Part shown: piece by piece, positions 55,173-64,000 of the stretch
Layout of the letters: the number at the start of each line of letters is the position of its first letter
Numbering within the stretch: position 1 is the first letter of the stretch
From: Magicicada septendecula
Lineage: Eukaryota > Arthropoda > Insecta > Hemiptera > Cicadidae
Length of the DNA stretch: 64,000 nt
Direction: 5' to 3'
Assembly (NCBI GenBank): GCA_034769895.1
Contig: CM068374.1
Span: 354,874,302 to 354,938,301, forward strand
Made by a program: the position numbers and the translations under genes
Notes under the pieces: generated by a model
Database searches by the model: none
What the model was told of the DNA's origin: nothing
The model's input: only the letters and a program-made list of their open reading frames with translations

Positions 55173-56790
55173 ATGCACACAAGAAGCAGATCAAAAAAGA
55201 GGACATCGAACATCGACATGGAAGACAAGGAGGCAACACCGGTTGAGGAAGTGGAAATGATCATAAGGGATGCCCAAGGGGACCAACCAGAGAAACCAAC
55301 CCAACCAGCACCCGAAGCGGAGCCAACAGCAGGAGATACAGTCGAAAATCTGCCAGACAGAACTACACCAACCGAAGGAACGAAATTGGATAACATAATG
55401 AGGATTATGATGGAGCAATTCGAAAGACAGAAGAAAAAATAAACAAATTAATGAAAAATTTGATAGGAATAAGGAAGAAACTAATGAAAACTTAAGAAAA
55501 CAAAACAAGGTTTTGTGCAAAAACTTAAAGAAACAAATGAAGGAAGACAAGGAAGAATTAAATAAAAAGTTAGAATCCTTAAAAGAGGAATTAAAAAATA
55601 GTAGTGAAGAAATAAAGGAAGATTTAACTAAGAAAATAAATGATAGTAATACAATTAATAATCAAAACATCGAATTATTAAATAAAAATATAGAGGAATT
55701 CAAAGAGGAAAATAATAAAAATATGGAAACATTAAGACAACAAATAAAAGAGGAACATGAAAAAAATAAGGAAACCCTGAATTTACAGTGGGAAGAATAC
55801 AGAGAAGAAATAAAGCAAAGGATAAGTGAGACCAATGAAGCAATAGTAAAAGTCCGGGAGGAGATAAGTAACAAAATAAATAATGTTGAAGAAAATAGTA
55901 AAGGTAGAGTTGAGTCACTACAGCAAGAAACTCAGGAGAAGTTAGAGCAATTACAAGGCAAATTGGATGAACAGAGTAACAATTCTGGGAATAATTTAGG
56001 ACAAATACAAGGTCAAGTTACGGATAATAAAGAGAAAATAGAAGAAATTCAATGAAAAGAAATAATTAATATACGAGAAGAAATAGAACTACTCAGGAAT
56101 CGACCAATGAGTTATACACAAGTACCACTGGGAGAAAACAAGGAGGTGATAAGTTTCAAAGAATATCGGAAGAACCCTTTAGAATTCATCGAAAGATTGG
56201 AAGAATATATTAACCGAGTTAAAGAAAACAGGTGGAATATTATCAAGACACTGTTAGATGAAAGCTTTAAATATATCAATGATAACTGGTGGACGGCAAT
56301 AAGGAACAAAGTGCACAGTTATCCAGAATTCAAGCAGGCCTTTAAAACAAAATATTGGTCAGAGTCAATCCAGAATATCATAAGGGATGATTTATGTAAT
56401 GGGAGGTATGATTCTGCAAAAGGTCAAACACCTACGGCCTATTTCCTAGGTAAGATCTGTATTGCTAGACACTTAGAACCAAGGATCCCCGAAGAGTGCT
56501 TGATTACTAAATTGTCTTATCACTTTGAAGGAGGTATCGTTCGTGCTCGCTTATGCGGACAAGTCAAACAATAGCCGCAATGGAGGCTCTTCTGGAAAGC
56601 TATGAAACAGAGGATTACTATACAAGGAGTCGCAGGAGACCTGAACCACCAAACGAACGATAGACCGACCAGGATAGAGATCACCGACAACGTGTGAATC
56701 ATGTAAGGACTAATAATAACAATAATAATTACCGGAATCAAAATGATAATAGTTTCCAAGGGCGAAGAAGGAACTTTAATAATGAACCAA
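55173..56790 (+). pseudogene. Broken gag with coiled coil and capsid-like C-terminus
   Basis: Starts MHTRSRSKKRTSNIDMEDKE. A one-base shift near 55435 leads into a long coiled coil (55445-56052; for example KKLESLKEELKNSSEEIKED), then an in-frame TGA at 56053-56055, then a capsid-like domain (56107-56545: YPEFKQAFKTKYWSESIQNI, ARHLEPRIPEECLITKLSYH) that parallels the Gag of the 56791 element (NFETAFQNKYWSEEDQEILR). A further shift lies near 56545 and a TAG at 56658, after which an Asn/Arg-rich tail continues to 56790. There the TGTAACGGGACA tip of the next LTR cuts it. No zinc finger or pol remains. Ordinary Gag length would be 450-550 residues. Confidence 0.8.
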
Positions 56791-57519
56791 CTGTAACGGG
56801 ACATTTTGGCCTATTTTTGGGGAAACGTAAACATAAAGGGACAGAAGGTAAATTTTATTGGTAGCGACAGTGGTAGCACTGCTTGTAAAATATTATTCAT
56901 AAGATTATAACGACGCAATAGACAACCAGCGAAATTGTGCCAAGGTCAGTTCCAGTGAGAAGCAAAACAGCTATTTTTAGATGCATGACTAGCATGTTAT
57001 GTAACTGAGAGGATCGTACGATGTTATGTCAGATCATACGTCACGCTGGTATGTAGGAGTGGCAGTCCAGCAACACATATTGGCGTAGTGATACAAACGG
57101 AGGACAATGCAAGTTGGAGTAAACAACTGCGCCCACTTTACAAAATAGTGCCGTTCGTCTAATCCCAGTATAAAATTACTCCGTGAGCCGGCCGGTCACG
57201 TATAAAAGATGTAAAACAATTACGGGCGCCCGTACGTAACAAATTACCAAAAAATGTGAAAGTAATCATAAAGTAAACAGTTTAATAAATTTACAGTTCC
57301 GGTAAATGAGTGAAATAGGGAAAACGTGCGAAGTGGAAGAAAAATGCGTGGTAAAAAAAACGGACTCGTCAAGATCTTAGAATTCATGGATAAGTAACCA
57401 ACAAGGGGTAACTCTAAAAGCTTTCAAATTTGGAAATGTTTTGTAAAAGAAACTGGCAACCTAAATTATAACTAAATTTAATGAACTAAATAAACCGGTG
57501 GCGGGGGGGGTACCGAAAC

Positions 57520-57587
<68 letters not shown>

Positions 57588-57944
57588 TGAATCTAAGAAT
57601 ATAAAAGAAGTGCTGGTTTGTATATAAAAAGAAAGAAATATAATCTATAAATAATCTATAATGAAATTTACAATTTTTTGCATTAATCTCGATGAATTTC
57701 TTTTCATGAGTTATAGCTAAATCTGCAAAAGTAGTTAAGTGTAGGAAAGGAAGATTTATGTTTATTATTATGTCCATTACAGAATAAATAAAAATTTCGT
57801 TCAATGCAAATATGAGTTAAACTAATTACTGCAAATAAATCATTTCTGTTCTCCTGAGTTCGCCGAAAAGAACCCGAATTGGTAAGTACATATTTCTTGT
57901 ACATATATTAATTGCTAATTGAATTAATTTCTTGCAGTATGGGA
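56791..57944 (+). repeat. 5' LTR of the Gypsy element
   Basis: TGTAACGGGACATTTTGG start. It contains a (GA)n microsatellite and an intron-like segment (GTAAGT at 57882 to TTCTTGCAG at 57937) close to its end. The exact end is inferred from the primer site. Confidence 0.65.
57525..57585 (+). repeat. (GA)n microsatellite
   Basis: About 30 perfect GA units inside the LTR, preceded by a G run at 57503-57510. Confidence 0.95.
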
Positions 57945-57947
57945 AGA

Positions 57948-57963
57948 TGGCGCCCGAAATGAG
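57948..57963 (+). promoter_or_regulatory. Primer-binding site of the Gypsy element
   Basis: TGGCGCCCGAAATGAG; the first 11 bases match the tRNA-Lys(3) primer complement (TGGCGCCCGAA), the rest do not. Confidence 0.55.
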
Positions 57964-58385
57964 TAATTAAGTTTTAATTATAATGTGACCTAAAAGCGAT
58001 ATCACAATTGGCTTCCGAACTTAGGGACCATTTATATAAAATATTTTTATATAAAAATAGGCCTACTGGGAGAGCCGAATGGTTGTTTGAGGTAAAAAAT
58101 GAATTTTTGTGTACATGTAAAATAGACGTAGATATGGGTTATGTTTTGATAAAGGTAAAAATATTGATGTTGATGTTTTGTAGCGGATAAGATGGTTGTA
58201 TTTAAGTAGAATAAAAAGGATATTATATAAATAATTTTTGAAATGAATGAAGTATAAATAAGGTACGTAGGAGGTTACGAGAAGTAACGTAAAATGTTAT
58301 GTAAGTAAAATACATTGTTGTGTGAAAAGTAGATGTTATATATGTTAGTATTTTGATTTAAAAATAATAATTTTACCATTACAAA
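57964..58385 (+). other. Untranslated leader of the Gypsy element
   Basis: 420 nt between primer site and gag, AT-rich, with no convincing upstream gene. It likely holds packaging signals, but none can be recognised by sequence. Confidence 0.5.
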
Positions 58386-59924
58386 ATGGAGAATAAAGAA
58401 TTAAGTTTGGAAAACACTCTTACAGAGTCAATGATAGAAGCACAATCTACTCCAATGACAACACGAGTTAAAGAATTGTCAATGGAAGATATGTTTAATT
58501 TCATGAAAACAATATCTGATAACTTGAGTAGTGTTAACGTAAAATTTGACGTTCAGAACAGCAAATTCGACATACAGAATAGTAAATTTGAGGAAATTAG
58601 AGATGAAATTAAACAGCAGAATTCAGATTTTAATAAGCATATTAAAGAAATTAATACACGTTGTGATAGTATTAAAGAACAAGTTTTAAAATCAGTAGAC
58701 CATAAGTTAGAGAAACAAATCAGTGAATTAACAGAAAATTTTGAAAGCAAAATAAATTATGCAAATCAACAAATGACAGATCACATTAAGATTCAAGTTA
58801 AAGAACAGAGTGTAGGGATTGAAAGTAATTGTATTAGTAAAATTAATGAAAATAATGATGACATAAAAATTAAAATATTGGAGGTAGAGAATGTATGTAA
58901 ACAATCAATTCAAGAGAGTATGGGGGTTATGAATAAACATAACCTTCAATATGCAAGTAAATATGATAACAAATTTAGCATGATAGAACAAGATATAATA
59001 GAAATTAAAGACGAATTACATGTGGCCGTAAGCCAAAATTTAAATAGTGTTGCGGAGCGAGTGTTGTATACTCGTGAAGCAAAAGATGATATTGAACTTG
59101 AACAATTTTGTTGTGATAGCCGGAGAGTACACCCGATGCAGTTTTTGAGTAGGGTAAGAGAATTTAACCGTTTTAATAGCAGTAGTTGGGAAGTAAAATT
59201 ATTAAAGAGTTTAAAATGTTTCAAGGGCAGTTCTGAAATATGGGCTGAAGTACATAGAACCGAGTGGGGTAGTTATGAGAATTTTGAGACAGCATTCCAG
59301 AATAAATATTGGTCTGAAGAGGACCAGGAAATATTACGTAGTAGAATTATGGGTACAGGGAATTATGGGGGCCATAACAACAACATAACCATATACGTAA
59401 TGAGGATATTTAACGAGGCGAAATATTTAGAACCGCCCTTACCATTTCGGTCATTTGTCAGACACATTAGTAAACACCTGCCTAGGGAGGTACAAGTTAC
59501 CTTAATGACTAGAGAGGTGGCGGACATAAATGAGTTAGAGAATATATTAGATGTATTCCAGAACATTAGTGACCGTGAAGTAATAGTTAGGCGTCCTAAC
59601 CAATCAAGTATGAATAATAACAATCATTATACGCCACAAAGAGGGTCACCACAGGGGCATGTATGCCATAACCAAGAAAATCATAGTCGAGACGTGGAGT
59701 GGAAATGTACAGGATGCTTGGGTGAGAATTATGTCGGTAGAAATTTTTGTTACAGATGTAGAAAACCAAGGCTGAATCAGCGAGGAGGAAATAAGTTATC
59801 GCATAACAACATACATCAGCGAGGCGGAAATGACCGAGGGGAAACATCGAGGAGCAATGGAGTTCATAAGCAGCACGAGAAAGGATACCAGCCGAGCAGT
59901 ACCACCGCCAGAACGGAAAACTGA
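58386..59924 (+). CDS. gag: Gag with RanBP2-type zinc finger
   Basis: 512 codons, intact. Residues about 1-30 are polar; about 30-220 are coiled coil (QNSKFDIQNSKFEEIRDEI; KQISELTENFESKINYANQQ). About 240-400 form the retrotransposon Gag capsid-like region (PMQFLSRVREFNRFNSSSWE; NFETAFQNKYWSEEDQEILR; ISKHLPREVQVTLMTREV). At about 438-459 is WKCTGCLGENYVGRNFCYRC, which fits the RanBP2 finger pattern W-x-C-x2-C-x3-N-x6-C-x2-C exactly. A CCHC knuckle, the usual nucleic-acid-binding module here, is absent. The C-terminus is Gly/Arg/Asn/His-rich (NQRGGNKLSHNNIHQRGGND). RanBP2 fingers bind single-stranded RNA or ubiquitin in other proteins, so RNA packaging is a reasonable inference. The stop is 8 nt before the pol ATG in another frame. 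Confidence 0.85.
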   Translation: MENKELSLENTLTESMIEAQSTPMTTRVKELSMEDMFNFMKTISDNLSSVNVKFDVQNSKFDIQNSKFEEIRDEIKQQNSDFNKHIKEINTRCDSIKEQVLKSVDHKLEKQISELTENFESKINYANQQMTDHIKIQVKEQSVGIESNCISKINENNDDIKIKILEVENVCKQSIQESMGVMNKHNLQYASKYDNKFSMIEQDIIEIKDELHVAVSQNLNSVAERVLYTREAKDDIELEQFCCDSRRVHPMQFLSRVREFNRFNSSSWEVKLLKSLKCFKGSSEIWAEVHRTEWGSYENFETAFQNKYWSEEDQEILRSRIMGTGNYGGHNNNITIYVMRIFNEAKYLEPPLPFRSFVRHISKHLPREVQVTLMTREVADINELENILDVFQNISDREVIVRRPNQSSMNNNNHYTPQRGSPQGHVCHNQENHSRDVEWKCTGCLGENYVGRNFCYRCRKPRLNQRGGNKLSHNNIHQRGGNDRGETSRSNGVHKQHEKGYQPSSTTARTEN

Positions 59925-59932
59925 GGCCGACA

Positions 59933-62900
59933 ATGGAAGCGAGGACCCCACCATTGTCCACGGAGAACAAGAGGGTCCAGATAACCGACGAATATCATAA
60001 TAATGTTATACAAATGGACATGACGAAGGAGTTGTTGGAGGAAGATGATACAAAAGTTATAGAAAACAAAACTGGATTGACGGAGGTAATCGTCACCATA
60101 GAAGGTAAGAATTTAAAATCATTGATTGACACAGGGAGTGAAATATCAGTAGTTTCTGAAAATGTAATGGGAGAATTGAAAGAAATAAATAAAAATATAC
60201 CATCATTACCAGTTGCGGGTGTAACAGTAGTGGGGGTAACTGGAGTACGAAGTAAAAGAGTTACTAAACAAGTACAGTTGAATATATTCCTTAATGAAAC
60301 TGAATTTGAGAACACTTTTTTAGTAGTTAAGGGACTGAGTTTAGATGTAATTTTGGGAAATGATTTTTTGGAGAGGAATGGGGCAGTAATAGATTTTAAT
60401 AAACGGATAGTAGAGTTTAGTAGAGGGGGTGAGCCAGTCAGGGTTAATTTTAAGAGGGTGTTAGATGAAGTTAGAGTTACAGGGGTAAAAATGATACAAA
60501 AACAAGTAGGCGATGGGGATATAGAAACTAAAGTAAATATATGTCGAGAGAGTGAGATTGTAGAAAATGAGGAGAGAGAGATGCATGTGAGTGATGAGAG
60601 AGTATGGGAGAATAGGGCTGATAAATTTTTTAATGAAGGTGGAGTTGTAGGGAGTACTCAACGACAGGAGTTGTGGGCAGTGGTGGAGCGTTATAGAGAC
60701 GTGTTTGCGGAGTTGCCTGGAAAAGCCAGGGACTATGTGTGTGAGCTGAAGGTTCGAGAACACTCACCCTACATGCAGAGGAGTTATCCAGTACCATTTT
60801 CAAAGAGGAGAGCAGTGCAGGAGGAGTTGGATCGAATGATGGAGGGAGACATAATTGAAAGATCAATATCGCCTTACTCGAACCCATTGGTGGTGGTAAT
60901 AAAGAAGGACGGAAAGGTAAGATTATGCTTAGATGCAAGGAAAATAAATCAGATTATAATACCTGACCGAGAGTCACCGGAACCTATTAATGAGATTTTT
61001 CAGAAATTTAGCGGGGTCAAGTACATGACATTTTTGGATCTAACCGCAGGATACTGGCAGGTGCCGTTAGCAGCAGAGAGTTGGAGATATACTGCCTTTC
61101 TCTTCAATGGTAAGAATTATCAGTTTAAACGTTTGCCATTTGGGCTTAACACTAGTGTAGCGAGTTTTATAAAGTGTTTAGACATGATATTACAACCAAA
61201 AGACTTAGATTTTCTGACTGTATATGTTGATGATATATTAATAGCGTCCAGAACATTCATGGAACATTTAGAACATATTGAGTATGTGTTGGACAAATTA
61301 CATAATGGGGGTTTAACTGTTAATTGGGATAAGTCGAAGTTTTTACAAACCGAAATACATTTTTTTGGGTTTTATTATAACTCCTGAAGGAATTTTAGCT
61401 AACCCTGATAAAGTAGAAGCTATAATGTGCTTTCCAGAACCTAAGAATATTAAACAGTTACAAAGTTTTTTGGGTTTTTGCAATTTCTATAGAAAATTCC
61501 AGAAAAATTACGCTCAGACAACAGCAAGGTTAAGTGCTGTACTACAGAAAAATAAACAATGGAAATGGGGAGATAAGGAAAGGGATGCTTTCTCGGAGAT
61601 AAAGAGAAAGTTTTCAAATATGATAATGATGAACCACCCTGATTTCTTAAAACTTTTTACTTACAGACTGACGCCAGTAACGTCGCCCTAGGAGCAGAGT
61701 TGTACCAGGAGGATAGTGACAGAGAACACCACACGATAGCTTTCGCCAGCAGATCTCTTTTGGCAGCCGAAAGAAATTATACAACTACGGAGAAGGAGTT
61801 ATTGAGCATCGTGTTTGCTGTAGGAAAGTTCCGCACCTACATCTTGGGGAACAAGACCGTTATCAGGACGGACCACAAGGCGCTGTCATTTTTAAACTCC
61901 TGCAGGTTAACACACAGTCGTCTAACCAGGTGGGTGTTAGCTTTACAAGAATACAACTTTTCCTGGGAACACATAAAGGGGTCAGATAATAAAGTACCAG
62001 ACACACTTTCTAGAGTAGATATTATAGAAAATAAAACAGGTAGCGACCTTAAAGAGATAGAAATTTTTAGATTAACTAGAGAAGATAAAATTTTTGGTGA
62101 GGAGTTAAAGGATATTAAGAATATGCAAAGATCTGAAAATAAGTTGGGTAAAATAATTGTTAGTTTAGAAACGGATGTAGATGGGTCTGAATATAGTACA
62201 CGTTTTCAAGTATATCAAGGAATTCTGTTTAAAAAAGCAGAAGGGGGTGAGCGTGATTGGAGACTAGTTATACCAGAAGGATTGATAGATACAATTATTT
62301 GGGATTGCCATATAAAGTATGGGCATTTTGGGGCAAAAAAGTGTACGAATGTTTTAAAAGAATCATGTGTTTTTAAGAATATGGAGAGGCGAGTACGGAT
62401 GTTGTTAAGGGTGTGTGATTTATGTCAGAGGTCTAAGGCAGTGAATTATAGAGTAGAAGGGGAATTGAATTATATTAAAGTAGAGAGACCGTTTGATTTA
62501 GTTGCTGTAGATTTATATGGGCCATTACCCAAAGGTAGAGGTGGAGTGATGTATGTTTTTGTTGTATTAGACACGTTTTCTAAGTATGTTAGATTATATT
62601 GTATCAAGAGAGCGACGAGCAGAGTGCTAAGCGAGAAGATAACGAGAGATTATATGGTGAATATAGGTAAGCCGAAGATCATTTTGTCCGATCATGGACC
62701 CCAGTTTATAAGTGGTAGGTGGAGACAAAGTCTTGGATGGGAAGGTATCATACCCAAACATACGGCAGTTTACCATCCACAGCCAAACCAGGCAGAACGG
62801 GTGATGAGAGAGATTGGTAGGATATTTCGGGCGTATTGTCACGCCAAGCACACAGAATGGCCATCCTACGTTAAGAAAGTAGAGGAGTGGCTGAATAGTA

Positions 62901-63262
62901 CCAACCATGAATCCACTGGGTTTACGCCGTATGAATTAATAAAAGGAACAAGGCCACCTAGGATATTGGAACAACTTTTTAGCTATCCACCAGAAACGCA
63001 AACTATAGACGTGAATATGAAGATCCGACTAGCGAATGAAAATTTACTCACAAAAGGAGAGAGGAGAAAGCAGAGACATGATGCTAAAGGTAAGTGGACT
63101 AAATATGAGGTAGGGCAATTAGTACTGGTAAGGAGACACGATTTATCTAGCGCACAGGATAAAGAGATAAAGAAGTTTTTTCTATTATATGAGGGACCAT
63201 ATGAAATTGTAGAAGTAAAGATGAATAATGCGTATGTGTTACGGAATCAAGCAACGCAGTAG
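59933..63262 (+). pseudogene. pol: Pol: protease, reverse transcriptase, RNase H, integrase (two frameshifts)
   Basis: Segment 1 (59933-61387): protease LIDTGSEISVV near residue 66 and VILGNDFLERNG; RT with SPYSNPLVVVIKKDGKVRLC, FLDLTAGYWQVPL, FKRLPFGLN and YVDDILIAS near residue 431. A one-base excess in a T run near 61371 shifts to segment 2 (61365-61691: GFIITPEGILANPDKVEAI, LQSFLGFCNFYRKF). A one-base loss near 61660 shifts to segment 3 (about 61663-63262): RNase H with TDASN and RTDHKALSFLN; integrase with HIKYGH...CDLC zinc site, then VAVDLYGPL, LSDHGPQF and AERVMREIG. The last Asp and Glu are 35 residues apart, the D,D35E spacing. The C-terminal GPYEIVEVK region is SH3-like. The pol ATG follows the gag stop by 8 nt in a different frame, suggesting frameshift or reinitiation. 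All catalytic residues are retained. Confidence 0.92.
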
Positions 63263-63347
63263 ATAGTAAGTACACAAAATGCGACGAACTTGAAGTTGTA
63301 TCGGTCACAATAAGTAATTGAATTTTAATATATTATTTTTGTTTTAG

Positions 63348-63535
63348 AAGGGACTCTCCCCCATTTTCGGGCGGTCACGGCTTCACCATCCCTGACCGTG
63401 GATTTTGGCTGTTTGGAGGCGGACCATGGTTGGCGGAACTTTAAAAAAATAGGTGAAAGCACCGATGGTCCTACTCCACAAATTGGTGAAAATAGAAATT
63501 TAATCTTATTGTTGAACGGGGAGGGGGACCCATAA
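63348..63535 (+). CDS. Conserved FRAxxAxP 3' exon of the Gypsy element
   Basis: Follows TATTATTTTTGTTTTAG (acceptor at 63346-63347), 86 nt after the pol stop. The frame reads GTLPHFRAVTASPSLTVDFG, continues EADHGWRNFKK and ends at TAA 63533-63535. There is no ATG near its start, so expression would need splicing from an upstream donor. The peptide recurs at 33322 and 21930 and, broken, at 32854. It sits where Gypsy-type elements place an envelope-like ORF, but it is too short and lacks a signal peptide or membrane span, so I do not call it envelope. Confidence 0.5.
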
Positions 63536-64000
63536 AGTTCGTGGATGAAAAATATATATATTAAAAAAAAAACGTTCAATTGGCAATTGTCCATGAACAT
63601 ATAATAGTTTTATTTAATATAATAAAACGATCCAAAATTCATGTAACTTAACAAGTGCGACTCGTGAGGAGTCATTTCATTACCTAGAAGTATTGTTCAG
63701 TGAGAAGTAACAATACTCCTCGGTAATGAAATAAACATAAATAATTTTAAATGGCGGTCGAATTTATTTTAGGAGAAAAGGAACTAGTTATAATTTAATG
63801 ATTATATTAATTAATGATAGTAAAAATTTTATGATTTTATATGCAAATTTAAAGATGTAAAGTGTGTAATTTTTGGACAAACTTAAATGTGAATTGTTTA
63901 TTTTTAATGTAATAACAACAATGTTTATTATGATGTACTTAGATGATTTTGTGTTAATTTGAGATATAGAATAGGGGAATGTTTAAGGACATAATGTGTT
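63536..64000 (+). other. 3' body of the Gypsy element
   Basis: AT-rich, no frame. The polypurine tract and 3' LTR are not reached before the window ends. An inverted pair at 63676-63695 and 63719-63735 (AGTCATTTCATTACCTAGAA... and CTCCTCGGTAATGAAATAAA) could form a short stem. Confidence 0.5.

Larger units (their letters stand above)
56791..64000 (+). mobile_element. Ty3/Gypsy-type LTR retrotransposon, nearly complete, 3' end outside window
   Basis: Order: 5' LTR (56791-about 57944), primer site (57948), leader, gag (58386-59924), pol with protease, RT, RNase H and integrase (59933-63262), conserved 3' exon (63348-63535), AT-rich 3' body. Domain order with integrase last is Gypsy. Inserted in the gag of the preceding element. 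Two one-base shifts in pol argue this copy is inactive or contains sequencing errors at short homopolymers. Confidence 0.9.

Noticed and set aside
57478-57804. 108-codon minus-strand ORF
   Set aside because: Driven by the (GA)n microsatellite, which reads as a Leu-Ser repeat.
63348-63535. Envelope-like ORF interpretation
   Set aside because: Too short, no signal peptide, transmembrane segment or fusion-type feature visible.

Overview
This window reads as a stretch of repeat-dense animal DNA, most likely from an insect. It is AT-rich and holds Ty3/Gypsy-type LTR retrotransposons, Penelope-like elements (PLEs), Jockey-type and other LINE relics, Tc1/mariner elements and hAT elements. I find no convincing host gene, tRNA, rRNA or CRISPR array. 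The repertoire fits an insect, possibly hemipteran, but the order cannot be fixed from sequence alone.

Layout. 1-2404: a small inverted-repeat element and a broken hAT transposase. 2405-16044: a near-identical tandem array of a gag-only, non-autonomous LTR element (LTR, body, LTR, body, 51 bp of a third LTR). The gag-like ORF of the first copy is split by a PLE fragment with 204-bp inverted terminal repeats. 17084-19716: a complete hAT element with 8-bp target duplication. 20395-22050: the 3' end of a minus-strand LTR element. 22617-24110: PLE and LINE 3' ends. 25837-26368: a short hAT-type element. 27023-40640: a nested block apparently inserted in one LINE copy. It holds two inverted repeat pairs, a minus-strand LTR element with a coiled-coil gag, a plus-strand LTR element end, and a mariner with one nonsense codon. 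40640-42850: the rest of that LINE, itself hit by a second mariner. 44675-52728: long LTRs and a mariner relic cut by two LTR insertions. 52729-56790: an LTR element whose broken gag is interrupted at 56791 by the last and most complete Gypsy element (5' LTR, primer site, gag, pol, conserved 3' exon), which runs off the window.

Shared themes. At least nine LTRs begin with TGTAAC or TGTTAC. Gag proteins are dominated by coiled coils. The one complete Gypsy Gag carries a RanBP2-type zinc finger where a CCHC knuckle is usual. A short peptide-coding segment (FRAxxAxP), preceded by splice-acceptor-like sequence, recurs four times in 3' regions of LTR elements. Two elements share a hairpin next to the polypurine tract whose stem changes in a compensatory way. 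Both PLE fragments carry hammerhead-ribozyme-like cores. The elements probably form an interacting community in which gag-only elements borrow pol from relatives like the one at 56791; that last point is inference.
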